From JBMOLL01 sp049325415 (lineage in GTDB: Bacteria > Bacteroidota > Bacteroidia > Bacteroidales > GCA-2748055), in the NCBI GenBank assembly GCA_049325415.1, contig JBMOLL010000145.1, forward strand, positions 1-26,135: 26,135 nt of DNA, given 5' to 3'. The notes beneath the pieces were generated by a model, which was not told the origin of the DNA, did no database searches, and saw nothing but the letters and a program-made list of their open reading frames with translations. Shown here in pieces: positions 6,626-15,489 of the stretch. The stretch's first letter is position 1. Every line of letters starts with the position of its first letter. The translations under genes and the position numbers were made by a program.

Positions 6626-8047
6626 ATGAAGAGACTCTTACTTTCTGGTATATTTTTCTCACTTCTTATGCCGTTAGTAAATGCCCAGGTAAGCTTCGTT
6701 GAAGTCTGGGCCCATTACGGAGAAAACGCTCCTGCGTGGTTTACTGATGGCAGCGAGGCAGAAGATGGAAGTCCGGCCTATGCGGGAGTTGAGCGGGGTA
6801 TCGTATACAGCGATTACTCCGGTCATGTATATGTATCGAGCAGGCATGCACGTGACAGTGACGATGACGGGGTGCTGGATATCAGCGAGCCCCATGTCTA
6901 TGTTCTTGATCCGTATACGGGAGAAGCACCTGCATTTGGTGTATCAAGCCTCCTTACACAGGGCATCAACAGCAGCGATGAAATGTACGGAGGCGGTTAT
7001 CCTCTGAATAATGTTACGGCCACGGCCGATGGAAGCATCTTTGCCTGTAATATGACACTGGCTTCCGGACCTCCCCTTCCGCAGGGGGATTACGAACTGA
7101 TAAAGGCTTTCCGGGTCTGGAGATGGGACTGGGAGCAGGGTATTCCCCAGACTATAATCGATTATGATGAAGGCGGGTACCGGCTCGGTGACAAATTCAG
7201 CTTTATTGGCGACTGGGAGACTGGCGGATACATTTATGCCGGTGCCGGTGAAACCGCCAAAATACTCCGTTGGCAGGTATCCGGTGGAGTTGTGGCAGCA
7301 GAGCCCGAGATCATCACCCTGCAGGATATCGCCACGGCTGGAACCTCAATTACGGTTGCAGGTATTCCCGGGAAGAACGACTGGATCTATGTCAGTGGAA
7401 AAGGCTTTATGCCTACCCTGTTCTCCACCGACGGCACCAACCTCTCCCAGGTAGCCATCTCAACCGCTTCGCTGCCTTCCTCCCTTATCGCAGGAAGGAC
7501 CATTGAATACGGTGACAGTTTGTATATGGTAATGTTCAGCGGAGATCAGAGCGCCTTTATGTTCAATATTTCAAAACACGGGGAAAATGTCACCGATGTC
7601 GACGTGATTGGTTTTACCCCGACCTTTGGTACCCGTTTTGACAATGCCTATGGCGAAGGAGCCGTTGAGTTCGGTGTGATCGATGATTCATTGCATATTT
7701 TCGTCTGTGCTCCCTCCAACGGCATCGCCTGTTACAGGGTAAGCGGACTGTCAAATCAGGTCAGTTCAGCCGACCGGGTCCTCACCGATCAGTTCGGTGT
7801 GCGGGTTTTCCCCAACCCGGCTTCAGAGTATGCCGTATTCCGGTTCACGCTGCCTGAGAACGTACAGGGACCGAGCTCTGTGAAACTTTTCGATGCCAGC
7901 GGAAAACTTGTTGGGATCATTGCCGATAAAGCCCGACCTGGTCTGAATGAGATCAACTATAACACCAGCCAGCTTCCACAGGGTACCTATATGTACCAGA
8001 TCGTTTACGGAAACGAGTACGAAGCCGGTAAACTTGTCATAAAATAA
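6626..8047 (+). CDS. T9SS-sorted DUF4623-like beta-propeller protein
   Basis: A 473-residue secreted protein. Residues 1-20 are a signal peptide (MKRLLLSGIFFSLLMPLVNA). Residues about 25-375 are strand-rich with propeller-like repeats such as KILRWQVSGGVV and DSLHIFVCAPSNGIACYRV, resembling DUF4623 proteins of Bacteroidota. D77-S-D-D-D-G-V-L-D resembles an EF-hand or thrombospondin type 3 calcium loop. The last ~80 residues, from VRVFPNPASEYAVFRF to YEAGKLVIK, are a type A T9SS sorting domain, so the protein should cross the outer membrane and be surface-bound or released. No catalytic motif is seen. It is the first gene of the rightward arm, 25 bp before a larger paralogue. A glycan-binding role, like the surface glycan-binding proteins of other Sus-type loci, is plausible but unproven. 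Confidence 0.85.
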   Translation: MKRLLLSGIFFSLLMPLVNAQVSFVEVWAHYGENAPAWFTDGSEAEDGSPAYAGVERGIVYSDYSGHVYVSSRHARDSDDDGVLDISEPHVYVLDPYTGEAPAFGVSSLLTQGINSSDEMYGGGYPLNNVTATADGSIFACNMTLASGPPLPQGDYELIKAFRVWRWDWEQGIPQTIIDYDEGGYRLGDKFSFIGDWETGGYIYAGAGETAKILRWQVSGGVVAAEPEIITLQDIATAGTSITVAGIPGKNDWIYVSGKGFMPTLFSTDGTNLSQVAISTASLPSSLIAGRTIEYGDSLYMVMFSGDQSAFMFNISKHGENVTDVDVIGFTPTFGTRFDNAYGEGAVEFGVIDDSLHIFVCAPSNGIACYRVSGLSNQVSSADRVLTDQFGVRVFPNPASEYAVFRFTLPENVQGPSSVKLFDASGKLVGIIADKARPGLNEINYNTSQLPQGTYMYQIVYGNEYEAGKLVIK

Positions 8048-8072
8048 ACTTCGTTAAATTAAATCCATCAGT

Positions 8073-11000
8073 ATGAAAATTAAAACTACACTTTTAATGT
8101 TCATGGCTATGTTGCTGGCTTTCGGGTCGGTCGTAGTGAATGGGCAAACGGAGGTCTGGAACCAGACCCACCCTACCTGGAACAATACAGGTACCCTGAA
8201 TTACAATTTCAGGGGGATTGCTTACAACCCGGCAAACAATCACATCTATGTCGCCGGTAATGTTGGCGGAGCTGCGGTCGCAGCCGATAACAAAGTGATA
8301 ATCCTGGATGCCGCCACCGGAGATTCCATCGATGCCCTGACACTTCAGCCCTTAACCCTGGTTGAAATGGGTTATGGTATCAAAGATGTGGCCGTGGACG
8401 ATGCAGGAGGAATTTATGCCATATCGACCACGCAAAACAGGTTCCATCCGCTGAAACTGTTCTACTGGGCAAATGAGACCACCGATCCTGTACAGCTCTG
8501 GGTCGACTCACCGGCCAGGTATGCCCACTCCCTGGATTTCTCCGCAGGATTCAGTGTAACCGGTGATTTCAACTCGGAAGCCCTGATTGTTATTCCTTTC
8601 CAGAACGAAGACTCACTGTACTATTTCGAAGCCTCCAATGGTGCCCTGGGAAATTTAAAACTGATGGGGCTTGGTGTTGCCGGTCACAACGCAACCTATG
8701 CCCAGGTATTTCCGCTGGGTACAAAAATCACCGATGGCTTCTGGTATAATAACTCCCTCTTACAGAAACCTACCCTGTTCGACGGAGCCGGAGCCATCAA
8801 AGGTTCGATTTCACCGACCCTGTTTACCGGAACCACCGGGGGTGCAAAACAATTTACAGCCGGTTCAAAGACCTACCTGGAAGTTACCAATAACGGCAGT
8901 GTGGTCCTGATTGACATCACCGGAGCTGCCGCCGACTTTTCGGATGTGGATGCAGCCGACATCGTGGCCACCATTCCCGGTACCGCCTCTCCCGTTAGCT
9001 CTATTCACGGCTACGGACAGGAAGAATGCGCCCTGGGGATGCCCGATGGATCCTATGTCCTGTATTCATTCTCGGGCTACCGGTATACCAAGAAACTGGC
9101 TACGGAAGCAGCTCCTCTGGCCATTCAGCTCAAACTGGACGGCATGGCAAAACTGGGTGAGACCATGACCAGCAGTTACACCTTTATTGATCATAACGGC
9201 GACCTTGAAGGCACTTCCGAGATCAAATGGTACCTGTCTGATGATGCCCAGGGAACCAATAAAACGGAAATTGTTGCCAATGCCAATTCGGCTACCTACA
9301 CCTTTGTTGAAGCCGATGTGGATAAATATATCTCATTCACTGTCCTTCCCGTTGCATTGACCGGAACGGTATCCTTTGCAGGAAACCTTGTTGAAAGTCC
9401 GCTTTACGGTCCGGTACTCTCCAATGTAGCCGCCCCGGTTGCAAGCAACCTGGCTATTGAAGGTGCTATTGCCGTTTACAGCACCCTGAAAGGTACTTAT
9501 ACCTATTCGGATGAAAACGGGGATACCGAAGGTGTTTCCATACTGAAATGGTACACGGCCGACGATGCTGCCGGAACCAATATGGTGGAAGTAGCCACAG
9601 GCAATGAGTATGTGGTACAACCCGCCGACGAAAACAAATACATTGTATTCAGCGTAACGCCTGTTGCAACAACCGGAGGTCTTCTGGAAGGTGAAACGGT
9701 TAACCTGATCTCTTCAACCGCCGTTACTTTCCCGGCCTTCCTGCCTGAAGCCACCAATCTGGCTATCAGCGGACGTCAGGAAGTTGCCGGTATCCTTACA
9801 GGAACCTATACATACAGCGACCTGAACGGAGATGTTGAACAGGGAACCGTTCTGCAGTGGTTCAGGGCCGATGATGTCGCCGGAACCAATATGACTGAAG
9901 TTGCCACGGGTTCTGCTACTTACACCCTTGTGGCTGCCGATGAAGGCAAATTCATCGCGTTTGCCGTTACTCCGGTAAATGAACTCGCCGAAACCGGAAC
10001 AACTGTTTATTTCTATACCGGCGCCATCGCAGCTGAACCTGCTCCTGAGGCTCCAGTAGCAAGTAATGTTGTCTTCCACGGAAATCCTGAGGTAGGCGTG
10101 GTTGTTTACGGAACCTATACCTATACCGACAGGACCGACGATCCGGAAGGAGCTTCCATTCATAAGTGGTTCAGTGCCGATGATGCTACCGGTACCAACA
10201 AAGCCCAGATCACCGGGGCCGATACCTATGCACTCATTGTTACCGAAGACCTTGTTGGCAAATTCCTTTTCTATGAGATTACCCCTGTTGCCACTACCGG
10301 ACAACTTCTCCAGGGTAACCCGGTTGAAGTCGTTTCTTCAGCGGCTGCTATTGCTTCTACCAACGGAGGCGATTTCGAACGCGTATGGATGAGGGGTATT
10401 AAGGCTGCCGCTCTTCCTGAATACATGAGCACTTCAACTACCGAACGCGGATTCGCAGTGGGTGAAGACCATATCTACCTCGCTTCAAGGTACGGCGGGA
10501 TCAAACTTATCGTTGCCGATAAGAAAGACGGATCCTTCGTGGCCGAAATGAACACTACCGGTATGGATGTCGGTCTGTTCTACATCCAGGATGTGGAAGT
10601 GTCGACCGACGGTCAGATCCTTGCCTGCCCCCTGACAATCAGTGGTCCTTTTGCCATCTACAAATGGGAAAATGAACTGGCTGCTCCTACCAAGTTTATT
10701 GAGTACACCTCACCCGGAAGGATCGACCGCTTCTCCGTTGTTGGAGATGTATCAGCCGATGCCGTTATTTACGCCGCATTGTCATCCACGAACCAGGTTG
10801 TTCGCTGGGTAGTCACCGGTGGTATAGTACAGGAACCGGTAATCATCACTCTCGGTAACACCACCAGTTCAGGTATCGCCGCCTGTGTGGCTCCGTACAG
10901 CAGCAGTGCCGACGCAAACTTCATCGTGGCCGGACGTTCTGCCCAGCCGCAGGTTTATGACAAAGACGGTAACAGCCTGTTCGCCATTGAAGGCGTGGGT

Positions 11001-12152
11001 GATAACAACAACCAGGCCAACTCGCCGCAGGTATTTACCTACAAAGGAAGAACGCTTGCTGCATTCCATGAGAAAGTAAACGGAATCTGGCAGGTAATTA
11101 TCCAGGACATCACCGGACCGACTCATATTACTGTCGGAAGAACTGAATTCCTGGCAACTACGAATGATGAAAACGGTGATGTCGATGTATTTGCCGATGA
11201 CGAATACTTCCATATCTATTACATGGCCTCAAACGGTGGCCTTGGCTACTACAAAGGCTGGCTCGAACTTCCCGAATTTGTCTATGCCGAAAGCAATGAG
11301 GCAGGGGATGTTATCTATGTTCAGTTCAGCAAGGACATGTCTGACGCCGGATATGACGGAGATGGCTGGACGGTTCTCGCCGACGGTTCTGCTATTGCAG
11401 TCGACACGATCATGATCAATACGACTTCTGCAGATATGCTGGAAATGCATCTGGTTTCGGCCATCACCAACGGTCAGACCGTTACCATCGAATACGACGG
11501 AAGCAATGATGTTGCAGCCTTCGATGCCATGCCGCTGAATGCCTTCACGGCTCAGGAAGTGGTTAATATCGTAGGTGTTGCTGCTCCCACAGCTTCCGAT
11601 GTAAGCATCAGTGGTACGGGCCGGGTCGGTGAAACCCTCACGGCTTCCTATACCTATGCAGATGCCGATGGCGACCTGGAAGGCGACAGCAAGTATCAGT
11701 GGTACTATTCGAGCAATGAGGACGGTTCAGGTGCATTGAAGATTCTTGGTGAATCCGATATGAGCTATGTTGTCTCCTCTGATGTTGACGGCAAATATGT
11801 AGCCTTTGAAGTCGTTCCGGTTGCCCTTTCTGGCGGTCTGAATTACCTCACAGGTGAAGGTGTCATGTCGAACTGGATCAGGATCATCCCCACCGGTATT
11901 GATATGAACAGCCTGAATGGCATCAAAGCTTATCCGAACCCGGTCAGCGGAATGCTTACCGTGGAAACGGAAAATGCAGTTGCCACGGCACAGCTGATCG
12001 ATGTCACCGGAAAACTGGTAAGGCATATTGAGACCAACATGGAGTCAACCCTGTTGATCGACATGAGCATGTACCAGTCAGGAATCTATTATCTCAGACT
12101 TAGTGATGAAGCCGGTGCTTCAACCATAGTCAAAATTGTAAAAGTTCAGTAA
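8073..12152 (+). CDS. Large T9SS-sorted protein with two propellers and five Ig-like repeats
   Basis: A 1359-residue secreted protein. Order: signal peptide 1-24 (ends VVVNG-Q); propeller-like domain about 25-345; four tandem Ig-like repeats about 348-760, each with the pattern YTYxDxNGDxEG, KWYxxDDAxGTN, and ADExKYIxFxVxPVA; a second DUF4623-like domain about 766-1062; a SwmB/Big-type Ig domain about 1064-1162 (FSKDMSDAGYDGDGW); a fifth copy of the repeat about 1169-1270; and a T9SS sorting tail from about 1280 (GIKAYPNPVSGMLTVE) to the end. The second DUF4623-like domain is homologous to the preceding protein: QVVRWVVTGGIVQEPVIITL versus KILRWQVSGGVV...EIITL. No enzyme motif is visible. It is probably a surface adhesion or glycan-binding protein reaching out from the cell. 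A strong terminator follows 23 bp after the stop. Confidence 0.87.
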   Translation: MKIKTTLLMFMAMLLAFGSVVVNGQTEVWNQTHPTWNNTGTLNYNFRGIAYNPANNHIYVAGNVGGAAVAADNKVIILDAATGDSIDALTLQPLTLVEMGYGIKDVAVDDAGGIYAISTTQNRFHPLKLFYWANETTDPVQLWVDSPARYAHSLDFSAGFSVTGDFNSEALIVIPFQNEDSLYYFEASNGALGNLKLMGLGVAGHNATYAQVFPLGTKITDGFWYNNSLLQKPTLFDGAGAIKGSISPTLFTGTTGGAKQFTAGSKTYLEVTNNGSVVLIDITGAAADFSDVDAADIVATIPGTASPVSSIHGYGQEECALGMPDGSYVLYSFSGYRYTKKLATEAAPLAIQLKLDGMAKLGETMTSSYTFIDHNGDLEGTSEIKWYLSDDAQGTNKTEIVANANSATYTFVEADVDKYISFTVLPVALTGTVSFAGNLVESPLYGPVLSNVAAPVASNLAIEGAIAVYSTLKGTYTYSDENGDTEGVSILKWYTADDAAGTNMVEVATGNEYVVQPADENKYIVFSVTPVATTGGLLEGETVNLISSTAVTFPAFLPEATNLAISGRQEVAGILTGTYTYSDLNGDVEQGTVLQWFRADDVAGTNMTEVATGSATYTLVAADEGKFIAFAVTPVNELAETGTTVYFYTGAIAAEPAPEAPVASNVVFHGNPEVGVVVYGTYTYTDRTDDPEGASIHKWFSADDATGTNKAQITGADTYALIVTEDLVGKFLFYEITPVATTGQLLQGNPVEVVSSAAAIASTNGGDFERVWMRGIKAAALPEYMSTSTTERGFAVGEDHIYLASRYGGIKLIVADKKDGSFVAEMNTTGMDVGLFYIQDVEVSTDGQILACPLTISGPFAIYKWENELAAPTKFIEYTSPGRIDRFSVVGDVSADAVIYAALSSTNQVVRWVVTGGIVQEPVIITLGNTTSSGIAACVAPYSSSADANFIVAGRSAQPQVYDKDGNSLFAIEGVGDNNNQANSPQVFTYKGRTLAAFHEKVNGIWQVIIQDITGPTHITVGRTEFLATTNDENGDVDVFADDEYFHIYYMASNGGLGYYKGWLELPEFVYAESNEAGDVIYVQFSKDMSDAGYDGDGWTVLADGSAIAVDTIMINTTSADMLEMHLVSAITNGQTVTIEYDGSNDVAAFDAMPLNAFTAQEVVNIVGVAAPTASDVSISGTGRVGETLTASYTYADADGDLEGDSKYQWYYSSNEDGSGALKILGESDMSYVVSSDVDGKYVAFEVVPVALSGGLNYLTGEGVMSNWIRIIPTGIDMNSLNGIKAYPNPVSGMLTVETENAVATAQLIDVTGKLVRHIETNMESTLLIDMSMYQSGIYYLRLSDEAGASTIVKIVKVQ
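9109..10353 (+). repeat. Four tandem in-frame ~310-bp repeats coding Ig-like domains
   Basis: Unit starts are near 9115, 9426, 9739 and 10039; a fifth dispersed copy begins near 11577. Similarity is visible in the DNA, not only the protein: GCCGATGATGCT and GGAACCAATATG-type segments recur near 9557, 9868 and 10177. This indicates fairly recent intragenic duplication. Copy number may vary between strains. Confidence 0.75.
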
Positions 12153-12174
12153 CTCATAGTAGTTTTTTTAAGAC

Positions 12175-12206
12175 GGGGGCGGGCAGTAACGTCCGCCCCC
12201 TTTTTT
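12175..12206 (+). terminator. Rho-independent terminator after the large DUF4623-like gene
   Basis: An 8-bp perfect GC stem (GGGGGCGG at 12175-12182 with CCGCCCCC at 12193-12200), extendable by a G-T and a C-G pair, is followed by six T residues (12201-12206). It lies 23 bp after the preceding stop and 26 bp before the next start codon, inside an otherwise co-directional gene run. Confidence 0.85.
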
Positions 12207-12232
12207 AATCTTTCCCAATTAAACCTGACACA

Positions 12233-13042
12233 GTGAAACGACTTCTTTTTATGCTTTTTTGTCTGTCGCTTATACCGATGGGAAATGCACAGGATCTCAA
12301 AGCCGGTCACATAAAAAAAGTTAAAACGGAAGCTTCCGGCTATTTTCCTTCCTTTGGTCCCGGCAATAATGAAATCGTACTCACCGGGCAACAAAACCAG
12401 GGACTTTCACTGCTCGACACCAGAACCGGCAAGATCCGCCTGATAACAGACGAACCGGTGATCACCGGCAGGGTAAGTATTTCGGGGGATAAGAAAATCA
12501 TTTTCAGCGTCAGGGGTGAAACAAAGGAAAGCACCGTATTAAAAGCTTTTAACCCGGAGAACGGAGCGATTGAAACAGTTCAGCCTGCACTGCAGCCCAC
12601 TCAGGTGGTCCGCGGAAAAGGCAGAAAACTTGAGTATACGGGAGCCGGTAATACAACAAAAGAACTTGCCCCCCTCGGGGAGGTCTTCTACCTCTGGCCC
12701 TCCGTCTCTCCGGATGGAAGCAGGATCCTGTTCACAGCTGCCACAAAAGGTTGCTATGTCTGCGACCTGGAAGGCAATATCGTGGCCGAACTGGGAAAAC
12801 TGAATGCCCCGACATGGATCAATGATGAATGGGTTCTGGGCATGCGGGATGTGGACGACGGCCACACGATCCAGTCATCGGATATACTTGCCATTCATGT
12901 CGCTACCGGAAAAACCGTGAATATTACCGGGAAAAGTGCAGTGATCGCGCTCTATCCGAAAGCATCACAGGACGGAAGAGCTGTGGTCTTCCAGAATCCT
13001 GCAGGAGAAATTTACACTACCCGAATCAGAATTAAAAAATAG
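12233..13042 (+). CDS. Secreted TolB/PD40-like propeller protein
   Basis: A 269-residue protein starting with GTG. A signal peptide is present (MKRLLFMLFCLSLIPMGNA, then QDLK). At least four propeller-blade motifs of the PD40 type follow: YFPSFGPGNNEIVLTG (about 37), GRVSISGDKKIIFSV (about 79), WPSVSPDGSRILFTA (about 155) and YPKASQDGRAVVFQN (about 241). It has no lipobox and no T9SS tail, so it is likely periplasmic. Propellers of this kind usually mediate protein-protein contacts. It ends 7 bp before the amidase gene and is probably cotranscribed with it. It could assist the amidase or the secretion machinery, but no sequence feature decides this. Just upstream lies a terminator, so its expression depends on readthrough or an unseen promoter. 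Confidence 0.75.
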   Translation: MKRLLFMLFCLSLIPMGNAQDLKAGHIKKVKTEASGYFPSFGPGNNEIVLTGQQNQGLSLLDTRTGKIRLITDEPVITGRVSISGDKKIIFSVRGETKESTVLKAFNPENGAIETVQPALQPTQVVRGKGRKLEYTGAGNTTKELAPLGEVFYLWPSVSPDGSRILFTAATKGCYVCDLEGNIVAELGKLNAPTWINDEWVLGMRDVDDGHTIQSSDILAIHVATGKTVNITGKSAVIALYPKASQDGRAVVFQNPAGEIYTTRIRIKK

Positions 13043-13049
13043 AAGCCCC

Positions 13050-15404
13050 GTGAAACTTAAACACCTTCTTTCCGGGCTCATCCTGTATGCAGCTCTCGGG
13101 ACAGGCCTCTGCCAGACCCCCGATTTTACCGGTCTGACCATCGTAGTTAACCCGGGCCATGGCGGCCATGACTCCGACGACAGGGGCATGCCCAATGGCT
13201 TCTGGGAATCGGAAAGTAACCTCACCAAAGGCTTATGGCTCAGGGATCTGCTCGAAGCCAGAGGAGCCAGTGTGGTCATGACCCGGGAACTAAACCGTAC
13301 CGAAGACGATCTCCCCCTTTCGCAGATCGTCGAAATATCGAATTCCAGCGGCGGCGACCTGTTCATCTCCATCCACTCTAACGCGGGAAACCAGGTCAGC
13401 AATTATGCCCTGACGATCTTTAACGGGAAAAGCGAGACCCCGACCATCCCTGAGGCCAAAGTCTGGGCCCAGGTGCTATGGGAACATCTCGTGAGCAATA
13501 AAGCCACCTACTGGACCAGCGTTTCTCCGCACTATATCGGCGATCTGACACTGAACCCGACCTGGACAAGCGGTTACGGGGTGCTTTACCTGAACACCCT
13601 TCCCAGCATTATCTCGGAAGGCAGTTTCCATGATTACCAGCCTGAGATGGACCGGCTTCTGAACCTCGATTACCGGAAACAGGAAGCCTGGAACATGCTC
13701 TTTGCCATGGAAGATTATTTCCAGCTTGCCGGACAGGAACCTTACGGGATCATCTCCGGCATCATCAGGGATTCCCTGCTGGCAAAACCCAGCTACAATA
13801 TTGCCGGCTCACCCGACAAATACATGAATGTGAACGGAACACTGGTGAGCCTTCTGGAAACCGGCGAAAGCTACCAGGTAGACGAGGTCAATACCGGTTT
13901 CTATATGTTCGACAGCCTGGCACCCGGCAACTATAAACTGGTCTTCTCCGCTTTCGACTATTTCAATGATACGGTAAGTGTCGAGGTGCTGCCGCACCAG
14001 TTCACCTATTACAATCACTGGATGCACACCGATACCTCCATTGCTCCGGTGATCGTTTCGCATACTCCCTCCGATAACGAAACCATTTCCTGCTTCGACC
14101 CGGTAAGCATTACCTTCAACAAGGATATGGATTCGGCCTCCGTTGCAGAATCCTTTGTGATCAGTCCTTCCATTGAGGGAACCTTTACCTGGGACGAGAA
14201 ATACCTTACGGTGACCTTCCAGCCCGATGTTCCCTATGAAACAAGCACGCATTATACGATTACCCTCACCACCGGCGTCACCCAGAAGTGGGGCATCCAC
14301 CTGGAAGAGGAATACAGTTTTGGCTTTAACACCGGCGACAGGAACCGCTACAATCTCCTTTCGTCGTTCCCGGCTGGTAATGAAACAGATATTTGCCCAT
14401 TCCTGCAGTTCAGGCTGGTTTTTGACGCTCCCTTAAACAGTTCCAGCCTGATTAATGCCGTGGAAATAAGGGACGATGACAATAATGTGATCCTTACTAA
14501 AGGAGCCGTCATCAGCGAGGTCGACGGGAAAGGCCATTATTACTTCTCCCCTGCCCTTGACCTGGCCTATGAAACAAACTACCGGCTGGTTATCTCGGGC
14601 AGCATCATGGACGAAGCGGGCATTCCGCTGGTGGATGAGATCACGATCCCCTTTACCACCATGCCCGAACCTGTAAATACGGTAGTGATCAATGAAATGG
14701 ATCTGACCACCGACGAAGATAAATGGAATATAGACTTCGGGGCAAGCGTAGCCCTGGATCCGGCCTCCTTCCTCTATAAATGGAAAAAAACACTCCGCTC
14801 GGGAGAAGCCTCTACCATGCTCCGCTACAATTTCACCTCAGCAGGCGGAAGCTGTGTCCTGGTGCCACAGGCCGGTAGTGTCCCACTGCTTGAAAATTCA
14901 AACTCCATTGCGCTCTGGATCTATGGTGAAATGAGCCATAACCAGGTAAGTGCCGGCTTTGACAATGAAACAGAGGTTGAACTGGGAACCATTGATTTTG
15001 CAGGATGGAATTACTGCCTGGCTATACTTCCCGAAGGTGCTACTTCCCTCAGCTATATCAAGCTTTCACAAACTGCGGAGGGTGCTTCCTCCGGCGACCT
15101 CTATTTCGATGCCCTGAGCCAGAAACTGACCACAGGATCAGCCGATGGAGCCAGCATGCAGGCGCTGACGGTGTACCCGAATCCGTTACGGGGGAACACG
15201 GCAGAACTGAACGGTTTACCGGAGGGTGAATCGGAATACAGGATTGTATCCCTCAGCGGTCAGACTTTGCAGGAAGGAACCGTGAGATCAGATGATCCCC
15301 GGATCATCATAAAGGATGAGATCATTCAACAGGGTGTATTCCTGCTCCGGCTTTCCGGCGATCAATTCCGGAAATCCGTACTGGTTAAAACCGGCAATAT
15401 ATAG
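13050..15404 (+). CDS. T9SS-sorted N-acetylmuramoyl-L-alanine amidase (Amidase_3), multidomain
   Basis: A 784-residue protein with a GTG start. Signal peptide about 1-21. The Amidase_3 zinc domain (about 28-230) is intact: H37 in VVNPGHGGHDSDDRG, E55 in ESESNL, H109 in LFISIHSNA, and catalytic-type E190 in PSIISEGSFHD. Such enzymes cut the bond between MurNAc and L-Ala, releasing stem peptides and leaving bare glycan. After it come a carboxypeptidase-regulatory-like domain (about 236-325), two Big_5-like Ig domains (about 331-433 and 434-540), a beta-sandwich that may bind carbohydrate (about 545-690), and a T9SS sorting tail from LTVYPNPLRG (about 705). The protein should act outside the cell, so foreign or shed peptidoglycan is a more likely substrate than the cell's own periplasmic wall. 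The residue before C21 is leucine, so it is not a lipoprotein. Confidence 0.9.
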   Translation: MKLKHLLSGLILYAALGTGLCQTPDFTGLTIVVNPGHGGHDSDDRGMPNGFWESESNLTKGLWLRDLLEARGASVVMTRELNRTEDDLPLSQIVEISNSSGGDLFISIHSNAGNQVSNYALTIFNGKSETPTIPEAKVWAQVLWEHLVSNKATYWTSVSPHYIGDLTLNPTWTSGYGVLYLNTLPSIISEGSFHDYQPEMDRLLNLDYRKQEAWNMLFAMEDYFQLAGQEPYGIISGIIRDSLLAKPSYNIAGSPDKYMNVNGTLVSLLETGESYQVDEVNTGFYMFDSLAPGNYKLVFSAFDYFNDTVSVEVLPHQFTYYNHWMHTDTSIAPVIVSHTPSDNETISCFDPVSITFNKDMDSASVAESFVISPSIEGTFTWDEKYLTVTFQPDVPYETSTHYTITLTTGVTQKWGIHLEEEYSFGFNTGDRNRYNLLSSFPAGNETDICPFLQFRLVFDAPLNSSSLINAVEIRDDDNNVILTKGAVISEVDGKGHYYFSPALDLAYETNYRLVISGSIMDEAGIPLVDEITIPFTTMPEPVNTVVINEMDLTTDEDKWNIDFGASVALDPASFLYKWKKTLRSGEASTMLRYNFTSAGGSCVLVPQAGSVPLLENSNSIALWIYGEMSHNQVSAGFDNETEVELGTIDFAGWNYCLAILPEGATSLSYIKLSQTAEGASSGDLYFDALSQKLTTGSADGASMQALTVYPNPLRGNTAELNGLPEGESEYRIVSLSGQTLQEGTVRSDDPRIIIKDEIIQQGVFLLRLSGDQFRKSVLVKTGNI

Positions 15405-15407
15405 ACA

Positions 15408-15436
15408 GGAAGCCGGGATACAAAGTCCCTGCTTCT
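15408..15436 (+). promoter_or_regulatory. Hairpin between amidase and susC genes
   Basis: GAAGC-C-GGGA (15409-15418) pairs with TCCC-T-GCTTC (15426-15435), one mismatch, with a 7-base loop TACAAAG and a possible G-T closing pair. No T-run follows, so it is not a standard terminator. It could stabilise or process the mRNA ahead of the highly expressed SusC gene. Function is inferred from position. Confidence 0.35.
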
Positions 15437-15489
15437 GTAAGGTAAAGAAACAGATCCCTAATTACTGACAACCAACTAATATCTGAACT

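Noticed and set aside
9714..10304. Open frame of 196 codons on the minus strand inside the 1359-residue protein gene
   Set aside because: Glycine/serine-rich antisense product of the repeat region, with no family motif; explained by codon bias of the repeats.
13107..13115. Lipoprotein signal in the amidase (C21)
   Set aside because: The residue before the cysteine is leucine, which does not fit a lipobox, and the T9SS tail already explains localisation.
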